Positions 1 to 7,022 of a stretch of DNA of 17,105 nt are shown here, one piece after another (position 1 is the stretch's first letter; each line of letters starts with the position of its first letter). Location: assembly GCA_003559585.1 (NCBI GenBank), contig PWKX01000021.1:1-17105 (forward strand), in the 5' to 3' direction. The DNA is from Mollicutes bacterium (GTDB lineage: Bacteria > Bacillota_I > Bacilli_A > Izemoplasmatales > Izemoplasmataceae). The translations under genes and the position numbers were made by a program. The notes beneath the pieces were generated by a model. It made no database searches, was not told where the DNA came from, and was given only the letters and a program-made list of their open reading frames with translations.

Positions 1-128
1 CTAACCCCGCCAATCACCAGTGCCGCGGGCATCACAAAGTAGTAAAACCCAGCCACCATTAAAAAGATGCCTAGGGTAATGAAAAAGTATCGTTTCGGGT
101 ATGTTAATTTCGTTAGTGTGGTTCTCAT
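1..128 (-). CDS. YitT-like integral membrane protein, N-terminal part (runs off left edge)
   Basis: An open frame begins at the ATG at 128-126, overlapping the prfB stop codon by one base (TGATG), and is still open after 42 codons at the window edge. The peptide starts MRTTLTKLTYPKRYFFITLG. A hydrophobic helix follows (about residues 14-32), then the stretch FVMPAALVIGGV. A first helix followed by a phe/pro-ala-x-leu-val-x-gly-gly-val motif is how YitT/DUF161 membrane proteins begin, as I recall the family; their function is poorly known. The overlap implies translational coupling to prfB as the third gene of a secA-prfB operon. Only about 15% of a normal YitT protein is visible, so the family call is an inference from a short match. 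Confidence 0.6.
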   Translation of the reverse strand, partial: MRTTLTKLTYPKRYFFITLGIFLMVAGFYYFVMPAALVIGGV

Positions 129-1228
129 CAGGCATCCCCTTTCATGCGCCATTTTAAAAAGGCGTTGATAAACGGTTCAATATCGCCATCTAAAACCGCC
201 GACACATTCCCGGTTTCATGATGCGTGCGGTGGTCTTTGACCATATTGTAAGGGTGCATCACATAAGACCGTATTTGTGAGCCAAACGCATTCGATTGGT
301 CTTGGGTTTTAAACTCTTGTAAGGTTGCGTGTTGTTTTTGCATTTCTAGTTGATATAACTTACCCTTCAAAATGTTGAGCGCTTTTTCACGGTTTTGAAT
401 TTGAGAGCGTTCATTTTGACACGTCACCACAATCCCGGTTTCCTTATGGGTGATACGGACCGCTGAATCTGTGGTGTTGACACTTTGTCCACCCGCCCCA
501 CTAGAACGGTAGGTATCAACTTTAATGTCTGTATCAGAAACCTCAATGTCAATTGAATCATCGAGTTCAGGAAACACATTCACACTCACAAAACTGGTGT
601 GACGGCGTCCACCGGAATCAAAAGGCGAAATACGCACCAAGCGGTGCACCCCATTTTCAGCTTTTAAAAAGCCGTAAGCAAAATTGCCTTTAATCGAGGC
701 AGTAGCGCTTTTCAACCCCGCTTCATTACCCGGTTGATAATCGTTAACCTCAAAGGTAAACCCTTTTTGTTCAGCAAACCGCATATACATCCGGTAAAGC
801 ATATCCGCCCAGTCTTGCGATTCAGTGCCGCCTGCTCCTGGGTGAAACTCAATCACAGCGTTTAAGGCATCATGTGGTTGTGATAAAAACAATCTGGTTT
901 CTAAATCATCCAGCGCTTTTTCAGTTTCTTTAATAAGCGTTTCAACGTCTTGGTCATCTTCACCAAGTTCGATCAGTTCAATCGCTAAATCAAGGTTTTC
1001 TACCTTATCAACCACCGCTTCATACATGCTTAAACGTTCTTTTTTAAGCTTGATGTCTTTGATGACCACGTTGGCTGATTGATAATCATCCCAAAACTTA
1101 GGTTCATATGTTTTGGTTTCTAAGGCTTGAATATCTTGTTTTAAAGTCTGAACATCAATCAAAGCTTCAATCTCTTCTAGCCTTGATTGAAAGGTTTGTT
1201 TGTGTTGTTTAATCTCATATAATTCCAT
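128..1228 (-). CDS. prfB: Peptide chain release factor 2 (RF2)
   Basis: RF2 recognises UGA and UAA stop codons in the ribosomal A site and triggers peptide release. The 366-residue protein has the RF2 stop-codon motif SPF at residues 201-203 (within RISPFDSGGRRHTSF) and the catalytic GGQ at 246-248 (within SSGAGGQSVNTTDSAVRITH). Length is normal for the family. The ATG at 1228-1226 is preceded by AAAGGTGAT at good spacing. The whole protein lies in a single frame, so the programmed +1 frameshift that splits many prfB genes near codon 25 is absent. Its own stop is TGA, an RF2 codon, so the organism reads UGA as stop. It lies 50 bp downstream of secA with a strong hairpin between them, and the next gene overlaps its stop. 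Confidence 0.97.
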   Translation of the reverse strand: MELYEIKQHKQTFQSRLEEIEALIDVQTLKQDIQALETKTYEPKFWDDYQSANVVIKDIKLKKERLSMYEAVVDKVENLDLAIELIELGEDDQDVETLIKETEKALDDLETRLFLSQPHDALNAVIEFHPGAGGTESQDWADMLYRMYMRFAEQKGFTFEVNDYQPGNEAGLKSATASIKGNFAYGFLKAENGVHRLVRISPFDSGGRRHTSFVSVNVFPELDDSIDIEVSDTDIKVDTYRSSGAGGQSVNTTDSAVRITHKETGIVVTCQNERSQIQNREKALNILKGKLYQLEMQKQHATLQEFKTQDQSNAFGSQIRSYVMHPYNMVKDHRTHHETGNVSAVLDGDIEPFINAFLKWRMKGDA

Positions 1229-1252
1229 ACAATCACCTTTATGTGTGGGAAT

Positions 1253-1273
1253 CGGGGACCATTTAGGCCCCCG
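1253..1273 (-). promoter_or_regulatory. Strong intercistronic hairpin between secA and prfB
   Basis: On the minus strand CGGGGGCC, loop TAAAT, GGTCCCCG forms an 8-bp GC-rich stem with one G-U pair. It begins 5 nt after the secA stop and ends about 12 nt before the prfB ribosome binding site. No U-tract follows, so it is not a standard intrinsic terminator. It could be a 3'-end stabiliser for secA mRNA, a processing site, or a modulator of prfB expression. The structure is read directly; its role is inferred. Confidence 0.65.
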
Positions 1274-1278
1274 GATGT

Positions 1279-3777
1279 TTATCTGCCGTGGCAGTGTTTA
1301 TATTTTTTACCGCTACCACATGGACAGGGTTCATTACGGCCGACTTTTTCTTTTCGAATCGGTTTTTTCTTTTCATTTTGTTCCTTACCACTGCTTGTTT
1401 TAGTTGGTTTAGCCACTTGAACCCGTTTAAGGTTTTCACGGATTTGCGCTTTTAAGATATAACGGGTGATACTCTCCTCAATCGAAGCAATCATCTCTTC
1501 AAACATTTGGAACCCAATTTCTTGGTACTCTCTTAATGGGTTTTGTTGACCATAAGAGCGCAAACCAATGCTTTGACGCAGCTCACTCATTTGGTCGATG
1601 TGTTTAACCCAAAAGGTATCAACCACTCTTAAAGCGACCACTTTTAAAAACTCATTAAACGGCTTATCACCGGTTTTGGCTAGTTTATCATCAAAATTAT
1701 TTTCCATCGCTTTGGTTAAGTTTTTCGTGGTCACTTCTGGATCACCGACGATCAAATCTTGCGCCAACTCACCTTTTGGAAATAAATCACCATCTAATGC
1801 TTTATATAGGGCGTTCACATCCACGTTTGGTTCTTTCTTTTCATAATTGGTATGGACATTGACCATCCGACTGATATGTCTTAAGGTTAAGGGTTTAATC
1901 ATATCGGTGATGCTTTCATTCATTAACACATCACGGCGTTGTTGGTAAATGACTTCCCGCTGTTTTCTTAATACTTCATCGTATTGTAAAACCGTTTTAC
2001 GGCGGTCATAGTTTGCCCCTTCAATTTGCTTTTGAGCTTTCTCGACAAACCGAGAAAAGAATTTGAAATCGAGCGGTTCACTCTTGCCTTCTTTTGACCG
2101 AGAAATACGCTCTAAAGATCGTTTAAAACGATCACCACCAAAACGACGTATTAAATCATCATCGGCCGATAAGAAAAACTTAGAATACCCAGGGTCACCT
2201 TGACGACCTGAACGACCACGTAACTGATTATCGATCCGTCTAGATTCATGTCGTTCTGTCCCTAGTACTGCTAAACCACCTAATTCAACCACACCAGGGC
2301 CTAACTTAATGTCAGTCCCGCGTCCTGCCATATTCGTTGCGATGGTGACTGAATATTTATGACCAGCTTTTTCAATGATTTCAGCTTCTCGTTCATGTTG
2401 TTTGGCGTTTAAGACATCGTGTTTAACCCCACGACGTTTAAGTAATTTTGATAACGCTTCAGAGCTTTCAATCGCCACTGTCCCAATCAACATCGGTTGA
2501 CCTTTTTTATGCCGCGTTTTAATCTCATCGGCCAAGGCATGATACTTCGATTCCATATCTGGATAAATCACGTCATTCGCGTCTTCTCTAATGACTGGTT
2601 CATTGGTTGGGATTTGAATGACAAGCATGTTGTAAATATTTCTAAATTCTTCTTCTTCGGTTTTGGCAGTCCCTGTCATCCCCGCAAGCTTATCATACAT
2701 TCTAAAAAAGTTTTGAAACGTGATGGTTGCCATCGTCGTCGTTTCTTTTTTAATCTCCACGCCTTCTTTAGCTTCCAACGCTTGATGCAATCCTTCAGAA
2801 AACTGTCGACCATGCATCAAACGACCTGTAAACGCATCAACAATAATCACGGCGTTATCTTGTACGACATAATCAACATCTTTTTCCATCGTATAAACCG
2901 CTTTAATCGCGTTGTTGATATGATGGAGTAACGTCACATGATCAAGGTCATACAAGTTATCAATGCCAAAATAACGCTCCCCTTTTTTAATCCCTGATTC
3001 ACCTAAGGTCACGCTTTTACTTTTAATATCAATTTCATAATCATCTTCATTTAACGTTTTGGCAAACGCATTGGCTTGAGCATAAAGATTTTGGGTTTGT
3101 TTCGCACCACCAGAAATAATCAACGGCGTTCTAGCTTCATCGATTAAAATCGAGTCGACCTCATCGATGATCGCATAATTTAACGGACGCTGCACCATAT
3201 CTTCTTTGTAAATCACCATGTGATCACGCAAGTAATCAAACCCTAATTCGTTGTTGGTTGAATAAAGAATATCACAGGCATAGGCTTCCTTTTTTTCTTC
3301 TTTGGTCATGTCGCGTTTATTTAAACCGACTGTTAAACCTAAAAACCGGAAAATATCTCCAATTTCACCTTCAACCTCACGCGCGGCTAAGTATTCATTA
3401 ACCGTAACGATGTGAACACCATCACCACTGAGTGCGTTTAAATAAGCAGGCATGACAGCGGTCAAGGTTTTCCCTTCACCGGTTTTCATCTCGGCGATGT
3501 TGCCTTGATGAATCACTTGTGCACCCATGACTTGCACTTTAAAAGGATTCATGCCTGTCACTCTGGTCGATGCTTCTCGAACTAACGCGTAAGCTTCAAC
3601 TTCTAAATCATCTAAGGTTTCACCGTTGTTTAGACGTTTTTTAAATGTTTCAGTTTTTTCTTTAAATGTTTCATCTTTTAGCGTTTGATACTCCGCTTCA
3701 AGTGCGAGCACCTGATCGGCAAAATGTGCCAATGATTTTTGTGCTCTTCTGCTGGGGTCAAATATTTTTTTCAGCAT
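1279..3777 (-). CDS. secA: Preprotein translocase ATPase SecA
   Basis: SecA is the cytoplasmic motor that pushes unfolded preproteins through SecYEG. The 832-residue length is typical. Walker A MKTGEGKT is at residues 97-104 and the DEAD-type Walker B DEVD at 205-208. The second RecA fold carries TNMAGRGTDIKLG and LRGRSGRQGDPG. The C-terminal zinc-binding tail CPCGSGKKYKHCH has metal ligands C818, C820, C829 and H830, and in known SecA proteins this tail contacts SecB or ribosomes. The ATG is preceded by GAGGTG with 7-nt spacing. It has its own promoter and heads the secA-prfB-yitT-like operon. The order hpf, secA, prfB is conserved in Bacillota, although here a membrane-protein gene sits between hpf and secA. 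Confidence 0.98.
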   Translation of the reverse strand: MLKKIFDPSRRAQKSLAHFADQVLALEAEYQTLKDETFKEKTETFKKRLNNGETLDDLEVEAYALVREASTRVTGMNPFKVQVMGAQVIHQGNIAEMKTGEGKTLTAVMPAYLNALSGDGVHIVTVNEYLAAREVEGEIGDIFRFLGLTVGLNKRDMTKEEKKEAYACDILYSTNNELGFDYLRDHMVIYKEDMVQRPLNYAIIDEVDSILIDEARTPLIISGGAKQTQNLYAQANAFAKTLNEDDYEIDIKSKSVTLGESGIKKGERYFGIDNLYDLDHVTLLHHINNAIKAVYTMEKDVDYVVQDNAVIIVDAFTGRLMHGRQFSEGLHQALEAKEGVEIKKETTTMATITFQNFFRMYDKLAGMTGTAKTEEEEFRNIYNMLVIQIPTNEPVIREDANDVIYPDMESKYHALADEIKTRHKKGQPMLIGTVAIESSEALSKLLKRRGVKHDVLNAKQHEREAEIIEKAGHKYSVTIATNMAGRGTDIKLGPGVVELGGLAVLGTERHESRRIDNQLRGRSGRQGDPGYSKFFLSADDDLIRRFGGDRFKRSLERISRSKEGKSEPLDFKFFSRFVEKAQKQIEGANYDRRKTVLQYDEVLRKQREVIYQQRRDVLMNESITDMIKPLTLRHISRMVNVHTNYEKKEPNVDVNALYKALDGDLFPKGELAQDLIVGDPEVTTKNLTKAMENNFDDKLAKTGDKPFNEFLKVVALRVVDTFWVKHIDQMSELRQSIGLRSYGQQNPLREYQEIGFQMFEEMIASIEESITRYILKAQIRENLKRVQVAKPTKTSSGKEQNEKKKPIRKEKVGRNEPCPCGSGKKYKHCHGR

Positions 3778-3802
3778 GTCTTTTCACCTCAATTTTTCAT
3801 AT

Positions 3803-3831
3803 ATATAATAACACATTTCAGACACTTTCAA
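3803..3831 (-). promoter_or_regulatory. secA promoter
   Basis: The minus strand has -35 TTGAAA (3831-3826) and an AT-rich -10 region. TTATAT lies at 17-bp spacing (3808-3803). An extended form, TGT followed by TATTAT (3810-3805), lies at 15 bp. Either would start transcription 20-25 nt before the secA ATG. Which -10 is used cannot be decided by eye. Confidence 0.6.
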
Positions 3832-3871
3832 AAAGCCTAAACAAGGAAAGTTCAGAAAAGCGTTTATTCAT

Positions 3872-3900
3872 AAAAAAACAGACCTAAACTTTTAGGCCTG
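3872..3900 (-). terminator. Intrinsic terminator of the membrane-protein gene upstream of secA
   Basis: On the minus strand, directly after the TAA of the preceding gene, CAGGCCTAA and TTAGGTCTG pair around a 4-nt loop (9 bp, one G-U) and are followed by seven T. It separates that gene from secA, which has its own promoter. Confidence 0.85.
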
Positions 3901-4800
3901 TTATCCTAAAGATAAGAGTAAAATAAACCCAATCAACAAGCTCACCGTATTGGCTGTGATGGCGTATAAAACGGCGCGTAAACGGCTCTTTTCTTTTAAG
4001 AACAAAGCATACAGGATCATCTCTGTTAAAAAAACAACCAGTTCTGCTAAAACAAATAACAAAAGCGCCCCTAACATACCACCCCAAAAATAATAACCAA
4101 CAATCGTCAATAGCGTGATGCCTGTTTGTGTGAACAAATTAACAGCCCCCACAAACATATAACTGCTTAATTTGCGGTAGAAAAACACAAACAAAACCGC
4201 CAGTTCTGCTAGAAGTGTCAGCGCCAATCTTACGAAAAACGCCTGCATGATATCCGCCGTTGGCACCGTTTCACTTAACAATCCAACACCTTGTTGTGAG
4301 CTGGTCATATCAACACCGGTTAAATCATAATGAAAAGTCGCGGTAAACTGACGACGATTCATCGCCTCAGAGACAATCAGTTCGCCGTCTTCTGTGATGA
4401 TGGCGACTTTAAAATCAGAAGGCGCTCTAAAATAGCCGAGATAAAAATGATGCGCCGCTTCTTGTCTAATGGTGGTTGGCATGCTTTTATAAATGGTCAT
4501 AGACGCATAACCATCAACATCTTGATACCCATTTAACACAGGAAAAACGGTATCAAAATAATCATCTTCTAAATAATGGTCATAGCGAATGCGTTCAAAA
4601 ACATAAGACGTTTCTTCTTCTGATACCTCATCGATTGACCCTGAAGGAAACGGCACCAAAATGTCTATCTCATAAGGCACACTCGCACCTTCAATGAATA
4701 AATCAGCGGTTGGTTTAGGACCCATATCAGCTTGAAGTGGGACCAGAAAAAAAAGCCATGCAACTGCCAACATCAACACACCCAATGTTATCTTTTTCAA
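3901..4800 (-). CDS. Uncharacterised secreted-domain/membrane protein (DMGPKP type)
   Basis: Function not recognised. Counting from the TTG start, residues 1-24 look like a signal peptide or first helix (MKKITLGVLMLAVAWLFF...LQA). DMGPKPTADLFIEG follows, then about 160 polar residues likely outside the membrane. Four C-terminal helices lie at roughly 188-207, 214-235, 240-267 and 274-297. They carry NLFTQ, ELVVFLTEMILY and ANTVSLLIG, which resemble a family of uncharacterised Bacillota membrane proteins with a signal peptide plus DMGPKP, as I recall them. Start choice: the Shine-Dalgarno AAGAGG at 4814-4809 is 8 nt from the TTG at 4800 but only 2 nt from the ATG at 4806, so TTG (or the GTG at 4803) is favoured. 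It is monocistronic, between an extended -10 promoter and its own terminator. Confidence 0.7.
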   Translation of the reverse strand: MKKITLGVLMLAVAWLFFLVPLQADMGPKPTADLFIEGASVPYEIDILVPFPSGSIDEVSEEETSYVFERIRYDHYLEDDYFDTVFPVLNGYQDVDGYASMTIYKSMPTTIRQEAAHHFYLGYFRAPSDFKVAIITEDGELIVSEAMNRRQFTATFHYDLTGVDMTSSQQGVGLLSETVPTADIMQAFFVRLALTLLAELAVLFVFFYRKLSSYMFVGAVNLFTQTGITLLTIVGYYFWGGMLGALLLFVLAELVVFLTEMILYALFLKEKSRLRAVLYAITANTVSLLIGFILLLSLG

Positions 4801-4820
4801 CACCATCACCTCTTAAGACT

Positions 4821-4829
4821 ATTATAGCA
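4821..4829 (-). promoter_or_regulatory. Extended -10 promoter of the DMGPKP membrane-protein gene
   Basis: The minus strand reads TGC TATAAT, a perfect -10 with a TG extension. There is no good -35 at 17 bp. The predicted start, near 4814, falls on the first base of the Shine-Dalgarno AAGAGG, so the 5' leader would be only about 14 nt to the TTG start. Confidence 0.65.
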
Positions 4830-4862
4830 CCCTTCTTATCAACAAAGAAGTGCATCTTACAT

Positions 4863-4889
4863 AAAAAAAGCGCACAATACGTGCGCTTT
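4863..4889 (-). terminator. Intrinsic terminator after hpf
   Basis: The minus strand has AAAGCGCAC, loop GTATT, GTGCGCTTT, a perfect 9-bp stem running into seven T. It begins 7 nt after the hpf stop codon and isolates hpf from the next gene. Confidence 0.92.
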
Positions 4890-4896
4890 AAAGATA

Positions 4897-5436
4897 TTAA
4901 TCAGCTTCAATGACTGCGTAGTCACCGTCGTTTCTCAAATACAAGACATTAACCTTTTGTGTGTCGGCATCTCGGTAGATATAAAAATCATGGCCGAGCA
5001 TCTCCATCGCTGTGATTGCTTCTTCTGAGCTCATTGGTTCAAGTTCAATGGTTTTCTTCTTAACAGGTGGGCCAACCAGTTCGCGTTCTAAGGCTTCGAT
5101 GTCGATGTCTTCGTTGAATAAATCAGCAACCCCTTCACGTTTTCTAAGTGAACGGTTAACTTTTGTTTTATTTTTCCTAATTTGGCTTTCTAGTTTATCA
5201 ATGGCTAGATCAATCGCTGCATACATATCTTCCTCAGCAACTTCTGCTCTCATCGTAAAATACTTGGTGGGAATGGTCACTTCCACTTTATGATGATCGT
5301 TGTAGGTTTTGCAGACAACCACCGCATCTAACTCTTCTTTAAAGTAACGTTCGAGTTTGCTGAGTTTCTCATCCGCATAGTTCTCAATGGCATCGGTAAC
5401 TTTGAATCCGTTTTTGCCGCGTACTTCCAAGATCAT
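4897..5436 (-). CDS. hpf: Long-form ribosome hibernation promoting factor (HPF)
   Basis: HPF binds the small ribosomal subunit in slow growth and, in its long form, joins two 70S ribosomes into an inactive 100S dimer. The protein of about 179 residues has the N-terminal S30AE domain (about 1-95, with KVTDAIENYADEKLSKLERYF and a basic IRKNKTKVNRSLRKRE). A linker follows, then the C-terminal dimerisation domain (about 120-178, with PMSSEEAITAMEMLGHDFYIYRD). Both domains are complete. Start choice: the sequence after GGAG is ATG ATG ATT ATG. The first two ATGs touch or nearly touch the Shine-Dalgarno, while the last, at 5436-5434, is 9 nt away and gives MILEVRGKNG, so I prefer it; the longest frame begins at 5445. 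It has its own promoter and terminator, and hpf next to secA and prfB is conserved in Bacillota. Confidence 0.95.
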   Translation of the reverse strand: MILEVRGKNGFKVTDAIENYADEKLSKLERYFKEELDAVVVCKTYNDHHKVEVTIPTKYFTMRAEVAEEDMYAAIDLAIDKLESQIRKNKTKVNRSLRKREGVADLFNEDIDIEALERELVGPPVKKKTIELEPMSSEEAITAMEMLGHDFYIYRDADTQKVNVLYLRNDGDYAVIEAD

Positions 5437-5456
5437 AATCATCATCTCCTTTGTGA

Positions 5457-5476
5457 ATTATACTCTCATTATATCA
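5457..5476 (-). promoter_or_regulatory. hpf promoter region (two TATAAT boxes)
   Basis: The minus strand has TGA TATAAT (5476-5468), an extended -10, and 11 bp downstream a second TATAAT (5462-5457) without TG. Neither has a clear -35. The first predicts transcription start near 5461, about 25 nt before the ATG. Confidence 0.6.
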
Positions 5477-5488
5477 TATAAATGATAT
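5471..5488. promoter_or_regulatory. 18-bp dyad overlapping the hpf -10 (possible operator)
   Basis: ATATCAT, 4-bp spacer, ATGATAT is a perfect 7-bp inverted repeat that covers the upstream half of the extended -10 box of hpf. Its place fits a repressor operator. AT-rich dyads also arise by chance, so this is a suggestion. Confidence 0.3.
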
Positions 5489-5513
5489 TTGAAAGGGAAA
5501 ATACAAAAGAGTT

Positions 5514-5873
5514 TTAAGCAATTAATCTTTCAAGCTCATCTAAAGTTAAATGCTGCGGTGAATACAAATAAAGCGGTTGACACAACCCTTTAATCAACGA
5601 TAAGACATCATCATTTAACACCGCTTTTTCCCACACCAACATGGTTTTTTGGGTGGCCAACATATGGTGAAGGATCAGGGTGAAATGGGCCGGATGTGCG
5701 CGTTCATCAAAACTATGCACATAAGCTTCACTACCCTCTAAAGGCAACACCGCTATATTTAATGGACTTTCTAATTTGATGATACAAACCGAACAGATAC
5801 GTTCTTGTTTAAAAAGCGTTTCAAAACGCTGGGTTGGTTTAAATGGCCTTTGACATATCGCACACAATCGCAT
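5514..5873 (-). CDS. Short ComF-like zinc-ribbon protein (possible comFC remnant)
   Basis: The 119-residue protein opens with two CxxC pairs (C4, C7, C27, C30 from the ATG at 5873), with CAICQRPFKP before the second pair. This spacing resembles the N-terminal zinc ribbon of ComFC, a competence-associated DNA-uptake protein. The phosphoribosyltransferase domain that follows in ComFC is absent: no PRPP-binding motif is visible in the rest. In many Bacillota comFC lies just upstream of hpf and secA, and this gene holds that position. An in-frame GTG at 5885 would add MCFF, but it lies inside a terminator hairpin. The ribosome binding site AAAGGG is also in that hairpin. It may be a shrunken comFC, a diverged short homologue, or an unrelated zinc-ribbon protein. 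Confidence 0.55.
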   Translation of the reverse strand: MRLCAICQRPFKPTQRFETLFKQERICSVCIIKLESPLNIAVLPLEGSEAYVHSFDERAHPAHFTLILHHMLATQKTMLVWEKAVLNDDVLSLIKGLCQPLYLYSPQHLTLDELERLIA

Positions 5874-5922
5874 AAAAAAACACACCCTTTCACCTATATG
5901 GTTCTAAAAGGGTGTGTTTTTT
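5874..5922 (-). terminator. Strong terminator after the buk operon, overlapping the comF-like leader
   Basis: CACACCCTTT (5881-5890) pairs with AAAGGGTGTG (5907-5916), and six more A-T pairs extend the stem to 16 bp around a 16-nt loop. On the minus strand the stem runs into seven T that end one base before the comF-like ATG. The A/T flanks make it potentially active in both directions. It begins 5 nt after the buk stop. Confidence 0.88.
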
Positions 5923-5927
5923 ACTCA

Positions 5928-7004
5928 TTAATATTCCTTAGGCGTGATGCGTTCTTCTAAAAAAGCACGCATGTTAAACGCTAAAGCTTCAAGTTCGTTT
6001 TCACCAGGATAAATCGTAATATCACCTAAGTGATCAATCATTTCAATCAGTGGCATCATGATATCTTGGTTATATGCCAGGCCACCCGTTAAGATAATGG
6101 CGTCGAGTTGTCCTTTGGTTAAGGCATAAAGCGAGCCGATTTCCTTTGCGATTTGATGAACCATGGCGTTGACAACTTTTTTCGCTTCAACGCGGCCATC
6201 TGCCAACATATCAGATACTTCTTCTGCGTCTTTGGTATTTAGATAGGAAAACATGCCACCGTATTTGCGAATGATTTTAAACACTTCTTCTTTGGTGTGA
6301 CCCCCGTAACACATTTCAATCACACTATTGACAGGCAAAGTCCCAGGTCTCTCAGGACTCATCGGACCATCACCATCAAGGGCGTTGTTGACATCAACCA
6401 CGCGACCTTGTTTATGGTACCCAATAGAAATCCCGCCGCCTAAGTGTGCCACAATCAAGTGTAATTTTTCATATGGAATGCCCACTTCATCGGCGTAGGT
6501 TCTTGAGACTGCCTTTTGATTAAGTGCGTGAAACAATGACCGTCTTGTATAACCGTTTAGTCCTGTGAACTTTGCGGTTTCATCCATTTCATCAACAACC
6601 ACAGGATCAGCGATATACGCATCTTTCCCAACTGATTTGGCTAACGCGTGGGCAATTAAGCCACCTAAATTCGAGGCGTGTTCACCGTGTTCATTGGCCG
6701 TTAATTCTTTAATCATCGTGTCGTTAACCCGGTAAAGACCGCCTTGCAGTGGTCTTAATAAGCCACCTCTAGCGATAAAACCTTGAATGGTATCTAACTC
6801 AAGGTCATACTCTTTTAAAAACTGTTCAATCAACGTTTGACGGTATGGCAATTGTTCAGCCAACGTTTCAAATTTAAGCATTTTCGCATCGTCGTGTTTG
6901 ATGGTTGCCTTGGCAATGCGTTTCGTTTTAGCTTTTGAGTTTGCCACATGAAACACCGCAACCTTAGTACTGGTAGAACCTGGATTAATCGTGAGAATTC
7001 TCAA
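5928..7004 (-). CDS. buk: Butyrate / branched-chain fatty acid kinase
   Basis: This acetokinase-family enzyme makes ATP and a carboxylic acid from an acyl phosphate (butyryl-, isobutyryl-, isovaleryl- or 2-methylbutyryl-phosphate). The 358 residues match the family length. The N-terminal phosphate-binding MRILTINPGSTSTKVAVF is present, as are FIARGGLLRP, the HLGGGISIG loop, DGDGPMSPERPG and the C-terminal ILTGGLAYN nucleotide-binding element. These are features of butyrate kinase rather than acetate kinase. The start is TTG at 7004, with GAGGTG 7 nt upstream, and it lies in the loop of a 7-bp hairpin. It is the last gene of the operon and ends TAA TGA. The neighbours imply branched-chain acyl phosphates as substrate, but no phosphotransacylase gene accompanies it. 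Confidence 0.93.
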   Translation of the reverse strand: MRILTINPGSTSTKVAVFHVANSKAKTKRIAKATIKHDDAKMLKFETLAEQLPYRQTLIEQFLKEYDLELDTIQGFIARGGLLRPLQGGLYRVNDTMIKELTANEHGEHASNLGGLIAHALAKSVGKDAYIADPVVVDEMDETAKFTGLNGYTRRSLFHALNQKAVSRTYADEVGIPYEKLHLIVAHLGGGISIGYHKQGRVVDVNNALDGDGPMSPERPGTLPVNSVIEMCYGGHTKEEVFKIIRKYGGMFSYLNTKDAEEVSDMLADGRVEAKKVVNAMVHQIAKEIGSLYALTKGQLDAIILTGGLAYNQDIMMPLIEMIDHLGDITIYPGENELEALAFNMRAFLEERITPKEY

Positions 7005-7012
7005 AAGAATTC
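6995..7012 (-). promoter_or_regulatory. Hairpin carrying the buk start codon in its loop
   Basis: On the minus strand GAATTCT, loop TTTG, AGAATTC forms a perfect 7-bp stem. The loop contains the TTG initiation codon, and the Shine-Dalgarno GAGGTG lies just outside at 7018-7013. It could lower or regulate initiation of the last operon gene; this is an inference. Confidence 0.45.
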
Positions 7013-7022
7013 ACCTCTTTTT

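Noticed and set aside
1159..1164. CTTTGA on the prfB strand, the same hexamer as the classic RF2 frameshift site, at about codons 22-24
   Set aside because: It is out of frame (GCT TTG ATT), the full protein is already in one frame, and no Shine-Dalgarno-like booster stands before it. Probably chance.
1253..1273. The secA-prfB hairpin as an intrinsic terminator
   Set aside because: No T-run follows on the minus strand, and prfB has no promoter of its own in the 50-bp gap. Reported only as a hairpin.
2497..2931. 144-codon plus-strand open frame opposite secA
   Set aside because: It is fully antisense to a certain secA, has no ribosome binding site or promoter, and its protein composition looks like a complement of coding sequence.
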